A DNA stretch of 64,000 nucleotides from Penelope pileata (lineage: Eukaryota; Chordata; Aves; Galliformes; Cracidae): NCBI GenBank assembly GCA_013396635.1, contig WBMW01005527.1, positions 1,413,540 through 1,477,539 on the forward strand. The letters are read 5' to 3'. The first letter of the stretch is position 1, and each line of letters begins with the position of its first letter. The notes below the pieces were generated by a model that was not told where the DNA came from, ran no database searches, and saw nothing but the letters and a program-made list of their open reading frames with translations. Below are positions 62,526-64,000 of the stretch, in pieces. The position numbers and the translations under genes were made by a program.

Positions 62526-64000
62526 TACATACTTCCTAGATTCTTATATTTCTGTCATATGTTACATATGCCATGTGGTATGCGGAGTTGGGGTCTGTGG
62601 CCAGTTCTGGACCAATTGTCTTTTCTTTTTGGGGTAAAAATTCTTCTGAGTGCTGAAATCCTTCTGTGTTCCTCCATTCAGGTGTATAACAAAACCCCAT
62701 GTGCAAATTCTTCTGAGCTTTACAGCTCACTGATCCATTTTTAATTTTCATAAATATCAGAGGTGGACTGATGTGTTCCTGTGTGCAGGAATGCCTGACT
62801 GTCTTACTTCTCTTTTATACTGACATTTCTCTACTTCCAGGGAAAGGAAAAAAAAAAAAAAAAAGTAGCTTTCTAGGTACTTTTTTGATTCCTACTGAAC
62901 ATTAAGCAAATATTTTATTTAACTATCTATCAGTAGTTGCTTGTGTGGTAATAGCTAGTTTTAACAGCTAGTTTAGATTCCATTATTTTAGCATGTAAAG
63001 TTATAGTTGTTTTTCTCCATAAGCATTTTTTTGCATATATCAACACAGATTTTCCATGATCATTTTATCATTGGTACACTAGATATCATTACACATCCTG
63101 AAGTCTTCTCATCTTCTTTTTTTTTAGATGACTTTAGTACTTCACGGCTTTCACAAAAACAGCTCAGTCCCCAGCACAGGTTTCTGATGGGTGTTGACTA
63201 CAAAAACTAGCCATTTATTACCTAGACATCCTTTCTGGTCTGTTAATTGCTTTCAAGGCTTTATTTTGTATACCATGTCAGCTTAATTTCAAGATAAATT
63301 GACAAGAGACTAATGAAAACTCTAGGTAGCCAATCATAAACTTTTCCTATTAGTGATGGTTTTGAAATTTCATATTAGTTCTGTTGAACATCATTATGCC
63401 CACGAAGGTTTCTGTTTGTTCCTGTTATATTGTATATGTACATATCTCCTGATTTGACTCTTTTTAAGAATTCCTGCCAACCTATTTGAAATGAATTGCT
63501 ATACTTTTTTGAATTCCTCCCTTATAAAATTTTGACATCCTACTTTACAGAAATTTTATCTTATTTACTATATTCTTTCAAACACATTTAAACAATGCAA
63601 TGTAAGCCATGAAGGCTGTCTTCAAGAGAAGATTTTCTCAGTCTGCCTTTCTCAATTTTCCTGTTTATTTATCCTCATGGAATAAGCTTCTCCATGATTT
63701 CTAAACCAGAGAGAGCATATAAAAACACTCAAGAACCTTTGCTTACAAAAGCAGGAATTAATTTTTTCATAGAATTTTTCTATATTCTTCATTGTTGCTG
63801 TAACTTTGTACTATTGCTCAGGATAGATACGTAGTTGAAGTATTCACGAGCCCAAGAAAAGCAGCAACAAATTCTGAAAGAGGACCATACATATTAATTG
63901 GTTTACTTTAGAAATGTTGTGCAGCTCTTTCTTAGCAAAATGAGTTTTATTCCTGATAAAATGTTAGCACCAACTGATGCTACTGAATTAACTTATTATT
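62526..64000. other. Unique AT-rich noncoding sequence
   Basis: No gene is supported to the end of the window. It holds an A-run at 62848-62864. A T-run followed by AG at 63127 precedes an open stretch, but no acceptable donor follows (the nearest is a weak gtttct at about 63180). Confidence 0.5.
62848..62864 (+). repeat. Poly-A run, 17 bases
   Basis: An A homopolymer following ccagggaaagg; no retroposed body is recognisable upstream. Confidence 0.8.

Noticed and set aside
63128..63180. Possible exon after a T-run and AG
   Set aside because: The acceptor is good, but the only donor nearby (gtttct) is poor and the frame shows no recognisable protein.
1..64000. Bacterial-type features such as operons, ribosome binding sites, CRISPR arrays, defence systems or prophages
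   Set aside because: Composition, repeat content and lack of long open frames are those of vertebrate noncoding DNA; no such feature is present.

Overview
The window looks like vertebrate nuclear DNA from a bird. It is AT-rich, shows no dense coding sequence, and its repeats are typically avian. There are nine clear copies or fragments of the CR1 LINE, two solo LTRs of the avian ERVL type, and one decayed mariner-type DNA transposon resembling the chicken element Galluhop. Avian origin is inferred from this repeat set; the species is not determined. I found no protein-coding gene, tRNA, rRNA or CRISPR array I could support. The longer open frames are remnants of CR1 reverse transcriptase or mariner transposase, antisense frames through an LTR, or chance frames. 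The window is therefore best read as a gene desert or the inside of very long introns.

Layout: 1-1227 unique sequence; 1228-1945 internally deleted CR1 (+); 1946-9143 unique; 9144-9832 CR1 (-); 9833-17617 unique, with a long pyrimidine tract (15991-16127) and a possible 27-nt microexon (16622-16648); 17618-17685 CR1 fragment (-); 19485-20563 mariner relic (+); 26295-26404 CR1 fragment (-); 29230-29751 solo ERVL LTR (-) with a perfect 5-bp target-site duplication; 29752-34565 unique sequence with stretches that read like conserved regulatory DNA; 34566-36241 a repeat cluster of CR1 (+), G/T-rich tract and a second solo ERVL LTR (+), again with a perfect 5-bp duplication; 36242-53410 a long unique stretch with a T-rich tandem repeat at 43261-43398; 53411-54338 the longest CR1 (+); 56908-57029, 61438-61763 and 62466-62525 shorter CR1 pieces.

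No genes here can be shown to work together. The observations most worth testing are the short intervals flanked by good splice-site consensus, the inverted pair of solo LTRs 6 kb apart, the mariner copy that has lost two of its three catalytic aspartates, and several repeat-free stretches that may be conserved noncoding elements. I did not find a previously undescribed biological system.
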